Below, piece by piece: positions 13,258-14,810 of a stretch of DNA of 14,810 nucleotides. How positions within the stretch are numbered: the stretch's first letter is position 1; the number at the start of each line of letters is the position of its first letter. The position numbers and the translations under genes are program-made. The notes below the pieces were generated by a model. It was not told the DNA's origin. It made no database searches and saw nothing but the letters and a program-made list of their open reading frames with translations. Source of the stretch: an uncultured Acidobacteriota bacterium (GTDB lineage Bacteria; Acidobacteriota; Blastocatellia; Pyrinomonadales; Pyrinomonadaceae); NCBI GenBank assembly GCA_902826385.1, contig CADEEU010000047.1, positions 1 to 14,810 of the forward strand, written 5' to 3'.

Positions 13258-13508
13258 GGCATTCGGAGATCGAGGCCGCTGATCACGAAACGACCGGCCT
13301 AACCTGTTTGTCCTTTTCCGGGGCGTGAAACATAATAGACGTTGCGCCCTTTTTTATGAACCTCAAAATTGCCCCGACGATATTTGGCGTCGCCAGCGAC
13401 GACCTTTGCCAAAGCCTAAGGTGGAGTAACCTTTTGCAAGCGGAACCCCAAGTGACCCTGTAGGAAACACTTCGCACAGTAAAGATTAGATATGCGGCCC
13501 GCGAGTTT
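13258..13508. other. Intergenic region between tldD and malQ promoters
   Basis: This stretch separates two divergent genes and should hold the malQ promoter, which I could not identify with confidence. It contains small stems (for example CGTCGC/GCGACG at about 13393-13406) but no long repeat and no RNA gene I recognise. A minus-strand frame of 64 codons (13283-13477) has no recognisable motif or ribosome binding site and is not annotated. Confidence 0.4.
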
Positions 13509-14810
13509 ATGAAATTTCCTCGAGCATCCGGAATTCTCCTGCACCCGACCTCGCTGCCGGGCGATTACGGCATTGGCGATCTGGGTCGTGAGGCGTATTC
13601 CTTCGTTAATTTTCTGGAAGAGGCCGGGCAGACTTATTGGCAGATCTTGCCACTCGGGCCGACGGGATATGGCGACTCACCGTATCAGTGCTTTTCTGCG
13701 TTTGCGGGAAATCTGCTGCTGATTTCGCCGGAAGCTCTGGTTGAGGACGGTTTTTTGACGCCGGAGCAAATCGCCCATCATCCGCCGTTCGAGGCACATC
13801 GCGTCGATTACGGCAGTGTTTACGAATGGAAAAACGGGATTCTTGCACAAGCTTACGAAGGGCTACAGCATTTAACGAGCGTTGATTTGCGGGGCAAGTT
13901 CGAAACTTTCGTCCAGGAAAACAATTGGTGGCTGGACGATTACGCTGTGTACAAAGCGGTGAAGGCTTCGCTAGGTCAGGCCCCGTGGTATGAATGGCCC
14001 ACGCCGTTGAAGCTTCGGGATTTGGGAGCCCTGTCTGCGATCGCGGACGAACTTTACGACGAAATTCTCGCTCAAAAATTTTATCAGTTCCTTTTTTATC
14101 GACAGTGGAGTTTGCTGAAAGAGTACGCAAATAAACACGGCATAAAAATCGTCGGCGACATTCCGATCTTTGTCGCTCTGGATTCGTCCGATGTTTGGTG
14201 TAATCAGGATAAATTCAAGCTAAATCCCGACGGCTCGCCCCGCGTCGTCGCGGGCGTCCCGCCGGATTATTTTTCGAAAACCGGCCAGCTCTGGGGCAAC
14301 CCGATCTACGACTGGGACGCTATGCGGAAAGATAATTTCCACTGGTGGATCGCACGGGTCGCATTTACCTTTCGCACGGTCGACGTTGTTCGCGTCGATC
14401 ATTTTCGCGGTTTCGCTGCTTCATGGGAAGTCCCTGGCGGCGACAAAACCGCGGAGAACGGACGTTGGGTCGATGTCCCGGGCAAAGAGCTTTTTTCTAC
14501 CTTCCGTCAGCATCTTGGCGAGCTTCCCGTGATCGCGGAAGATTTGGGCGTGATAACTCCGGATGTTGAAGAACTCCGCGACGGTTACGGATTTCCTGGA
14601 ATGAAGATTCTGCAATTCGCCTTCGGCGGCGATGCGAAAAATCACGATCTGCCACATAACTACGTTCCAAACTGCGTAGCCTACACCGGCACGCACGACA
14701 ACGACACCACCGTCGGTTGGTGGCTGTCGCAGGCCGGTGCCGGTTCGACACGCGATGCTGAAGAGATAAGCCGCGAACATCAATATTGCATGAAGTATCT
14801 GAACACGAGA
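13509..14810 (+). CDS. malQ: 4-alpha-glucanotransferase (amylomaltase, GH77), N-terminal part
   Basis: The enzyme moves alpha-1,4-glucan segments between maltodextrins in the cytoplasm, in glycogen or starch turnover. The first 434 codons are present and the frame is open at the window end; the short bacterial form is about 500 residues. The start ASGILLHPTSLPGDYGIGDL is the classic GH77 opening. The nucleophile is D297 in VVRVDHFRGF, the acid/base is E344 in IAEDLG, and the third carboxylate is D397 in GTHDNDT. Their spacing matches that of the Thermus enzyme. It lacks the long N-terminal extension of the E. coli protein. The ATG at 13509 gives the usual N-terminus; only a weak GCGAG precedes it. 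No other glycogen gene is in view. Confidence 0.95.
   Translation, partial: MKFPRASGILLHPTSLPGDYGIGDLGREAYSFVNFLEEAGQTYWQILPLGPTGYGDSPYQCFSAFAGNLLLISPEALVEDGFLTPEQIAHHPPFEAHRVDYGSVYEWKNGILAQAYEGLQHLTSVDLRGKFETFVQENNWWLDDYAVYKAVKASLGQAPWYEWPTPLKLRDLGALSAIADELYDEILAQKFYQFLFYRQWSLLKEYANKHGIKIVGDIPIFVALDSSDVWCNQDKFKLNPDGSPRVVAGVPPDYFSKTGQLWGNPIYDWDAMRKDNFHWWIARVAFTFRTVDVVRVDHFRGFAASWEVPGGDKTAENGRWVDVPGKELFSTFRQHLGELPVIAEDLGVITPDVEELRDGYGFPGMKILQFAFGGDAKNHDLPHNYVPNCVAYTGTHDNDTTVGWWLSQAGAGSTRDAEEISREHQYCMKYLNTR

Noticed and set aside
13283..13477. 64-codon minus-strand frame between tldD and malQ
   Set aside because: No ribosome binding site, no motif, and it lies in the region expected to hold the malQ promoter.
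13340..13480. Possible riboswitch upstream of tldD or malQ
   Set aside because: Small stems and a few bases resembling a cyclic-di-GMP aptamer were seen, but the conserved core and overall layout could not be matched.

Overview
The window looks like ordinary chromosome from a diderm, GC-balanced bacterium. The gene set (Tat-exported TldD, an UMF1-type transporter, a GspO/PilD peptidase, a zinc-ribbon AIM24 protein and a type A RNase P RNA) and the protein style suggest an Acidobacteriota member, perhaps the Blastocatellia/Pyrinomonadaceae. That placement is inferred from recall, not from a search. No phage, insertion sequence, CRISPR array or tRNA was found.

Layout. The left end (1-1750, minus strand) is a two-gene unit: a sugar-phosphate nucleotidyltransferase of the MurU/NDP-sugar type, followed by the N-terminal part of an AmgK-like anomeric sugar kinase that runs off the window. 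The 263-nt gap between them holds an inverted pair of 42-nt, two-hairpin repeat units with compensatory changes. Upstream of the nucleotidyltransferase promoter lies an array of about eighteen 21-bp tandem repeats (1828-2205). To its right are plus-strand genes: an UMF1-family MFS transporter, a LOG-family protein overlapping an AIM24-family protein, and a complete PTS enzyme I without other PTS genes nearby. Next come the RNase P RNA (rnpB), a ribbon-helix-helix regulator with a terminator behind it, and a membrane-anchored TPR protein overlapping a small zinc-ribbon membrane protein.

From 9192 to 13180 the minus strand carries a prepilin peptidase and, upstream of it behind a hairpin terminator, a tldD-tldE pair. 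TldD has a twin-arginine signal peptide and TldE has no signal. At the right end (13509 onward, plus strand) lies the first 434 codons of a 4-alpha-glucanotransferase (malQ).

How the genes work together. The kinase and nucleotidyltransferase would together turn a free sugar into a nucleotide sugar, as AmgK and MurU do in cell-wall sugar recycling. TldD and TldE are known to form one metalloprotease. The remaining genes are housekeeping or poorly characterised and show no shared pathway. The most unusual items are the structured inverted repeat, the 21-bp (two-helical-turn) array, the missing metal-binding carboxylate in the nucleotidyltransferase, and the mismatch in export signals between TldD and TldE. 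I did not find a convincing new multi-gene system.
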